A stretch of 64,000 nucleotides of DNA. Origin: HK1 sp965202735. Its GTDB lineage: Bacteria; Pseudomonadota; Gammaproteobacteria; HK1. Location of the stretch: the NCBI GenBank assembly GCA_965202735.1, contig OZ241844.1, positions 4,092,001-4,156,000 on the forward strand, given 5' to 3'. The translations under genes and the position numbers were made by a program. This document shows positions 63,048-64,000 of this stretch, one piece after another. The notes beneath the pieces are model-generated. The model worked only from the letters and a program-made list of their open reading frames with translations, was not told the DNA's origin and made no database searches. How positions within the stretch are numbered: position 1 is the stretch's first letter; the number at the start of each line of letters is the position of its first letter.

Positions 63048-63962
63048 ATGAGCGCATACGTGGTGGAGGCTCGGCGGCTCGTGAAGCGCTTCGGCGCGAA
63101 CACGGTCGTCGACGGCATCGACCTCCGGGTGCCGCGCGGCGGCTGCTTCGGGCTGCTCGGGCCGAACGGGGCCGGCAAGACCACGACGCTGCGCATGATC
63201 CTCGGCCACTCGCCCCCGAGCGGCGGCGAGCTGACCGTGCTCGGCGAGGCGATGCCGGCCGCGGGCCGCCGGGTGCGGGCCCGGGTCGGGGTCGTCCCCC
63301 AGGACGACAACCTCGACCCCGACTTCACGGTGATGGAGAACCTGCGGGTCTACGCCGGCTACTTCCCCCGTCCCGCCCGCGAGCCGCTGGAGCCGTTCCT
63401 CATGTCGCTCCTCGACTTCGTCGCCCTCGCCGACCGGGCGGAGGATCGGATCCAGGCGCTCTCGGGCGGCATGCGGCGCCGGCTCGTGATCGCGCGCGCC
63501 CTGGTGAACGATCCCGAGCTGCTCATCCTCGACGAGCCGACCACCGGCCTCGACCCGCAGATCCGCCACCTCATCTGGGCGCGCCTGCGCGAGCTCAGGA
63601 ACCAGGGCACCACGGTGCTGCTCACCACCCACTACATGGAGGAGGCGGAGCGGCTCTGCGACCGCCTGGCGATCATCGACCACGGACGCATCCTGGCCGA
63701 GGACTCGCCCCGCCGCCTGGTGGCGGCGGAGGTCGAGCCGAACGTGATCGAGGTGCGCACCGGCCCCGGGGCTCCGCCCCCGGCCGAGCTGCTCCGGCAT
63801 GCGCGGCTGGAGGCGGTCGACGGCGTCTGGCACTGCCACACCGCCGAGCCCGGCGCGGTGCTCTCGGTGCTGCAGCGGTCGCCGGAGCTGGAGTACCTGC
63901 ACCGGCCCTCGAACCTCGAGGACGTGTTCCTGCGCCTCACGGGGCGCGAGCTGCGCGACTGA
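63048..63962 (+). CDS. ABC-2 type transporter ATP-binding protein (NodI-like)
   Basis: ATPase of 304 aa for an export-type ABC transporter. The start at 63048 has GGAGG nine bases ahead. Walker A is GLLGPNGAGKTTTLRMILG, the Q-loop region VGVVPQDDNLDPDFTV, the signature LSGGMRRRLVIARALV, Walker B LLILDEPTTGLDPQIR and the H-loop TTHYMEEAERLCDRL. The long C-terminal part (VEVRTGPGAPPPAELLR and SNLEDVFLRLTGRELRD) is typical of NodI/DrrA-like subunits. The membrane partner appears to begin 20 bases downstream at the window edge. Confidence 0.92.
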   Translation: MSAYVVEARRLVKRFGANTVVDGIDLRVPRGGCFGLLGPNGAGKTTTLRMILGHSPPSGGELTVLGEAMPAAGRRVRARVGVVPQDDNLDPDFTVMENLRVYAGYFPRPAREPLEPFLMSLLDFVALADRAEDRIQALSGGMRRRLVIARALVNDPELLILDEPTTGLDPQIRHLIWARLRELRNQGTTVLLTTHYMEEAERLCDRLAIIDHGRILAEDSPRRLVAAEVEPNVIEVRTGPGAPPPAELLRHARLEAVDGVWHCHTAEPGAVLSVLQRSPELEYLHRPSNLEDVFLRLTGRELRD

Positions 63963-63981
63963 GCGAAGGACGCTGACGAGA

Positions 63982-64000
63982 ATGACCCTGCCACATGTCG
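63982..64000 (+). CDS. Possible start of the ABC-2 permease partner (truncated by window edge)
   Basis: An ATG at 63982 follows GAAGGACGCTGACGAGA, 19 bases after the ATPase stop, and encodes MTLPHV before the window ends. NodI-like ATPases are regularly followed by a NodJ-like permease, so this is a reasonable position-based guess, not a sequence-based identification. Confidence 0.35.

Overview
The window is GC-rich throughout and reads like the chromosome of a pseudomonadotan (proteobacterial) environmental or host-associated bacterium. This lineage call is an inference from gene types: a Liv branched-chain amino acid ABC system, a TAXI/TRAP transporter, HyuA/HyuB hydantoinase, CaiB-type CoA-transferase, LLM flavin oxidoreductases, PolB and RecG. 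No rRNA, tRNA or CRISPR array was recognised. The catabolic and transport backbone is heavily rearranged by insertion sequences, short palindromic repeats and remnants of defence systems.

Layout. (1) 1-4934, minus: livJ-livH-livM-livG, with livG running off the left edge. (2) 5.6-12.8 kb: LLM oxidoreductase, a Uma2-family protein, DNA polymerase II, a nucleotidyltransferase remnant, aspartate dehydrogenase and an MFS transporter. (3) 13.0-17.7 kb: TAXI receptor, fused TRAP permease and, overlapping the permease by ATGA, a gene resembling a type IV-like restriction nuclease with a DUF3883 end. (4) 17.68-18.84 kb: an intact IS630-family element. (5) 19-26.5 kb: amidohydrolase, sterol-desaturase-like membrane hydroxylase, GPP34 protein, VOC protein, cysteine synthase, CaiB CoA-transferase and a small barrel protein, with a cluster of short mobile repeats at 21.7-22.2 kb. 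(6) 26.6-36.5 kb: a graveyard holding a RhuM/HsdR chimera, deleted HsdR, an IS4 fragment fused to a truncated NACHT NTPase, a Sel1-repeat protein between direct repeats and a truncated DUF2493 protein. (7) 36.8-38.9 kb: recG. (8) 39.1-61.6 kb: two abutting IS elements, then two defence loci in which the housekeeping pair hyuB and hyuA is embedded, then a XamI-like restriction-modification remnant. (9) 61.6-64 kb: LLM oxidoreductase and an ABC exporter ATPase.

The most notable region is 41.8-61.6 kb. hyuA (57266-59353) and hyuB (47383-49170), normally adjacent subunit genes on one strand, are separated by a mod / AAA-TOPRIM ATPase / res cassette. Downstream of hyuB lies a second cluster: SNF2-DUF3883 helicase, MNT nucleotidyltransferase, HEPN protein, DUF2806 protein and a DUF1156 DNA methylase that is cut off by an ISKra4-type element. 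I read this cluster as a candidate multi-gene defence system, possibly DISARM-related, now decaying.

Three dispersed repeat families are visible. Family A is a 122-123 bp MITE-like element with about 15-bp terminal inverted repeats; three of its four full copies show 9-bp target duplications. Family B is a 61-70 bp hairpin. Family C is about 90 bp, and one copy is split by a family A insertion.
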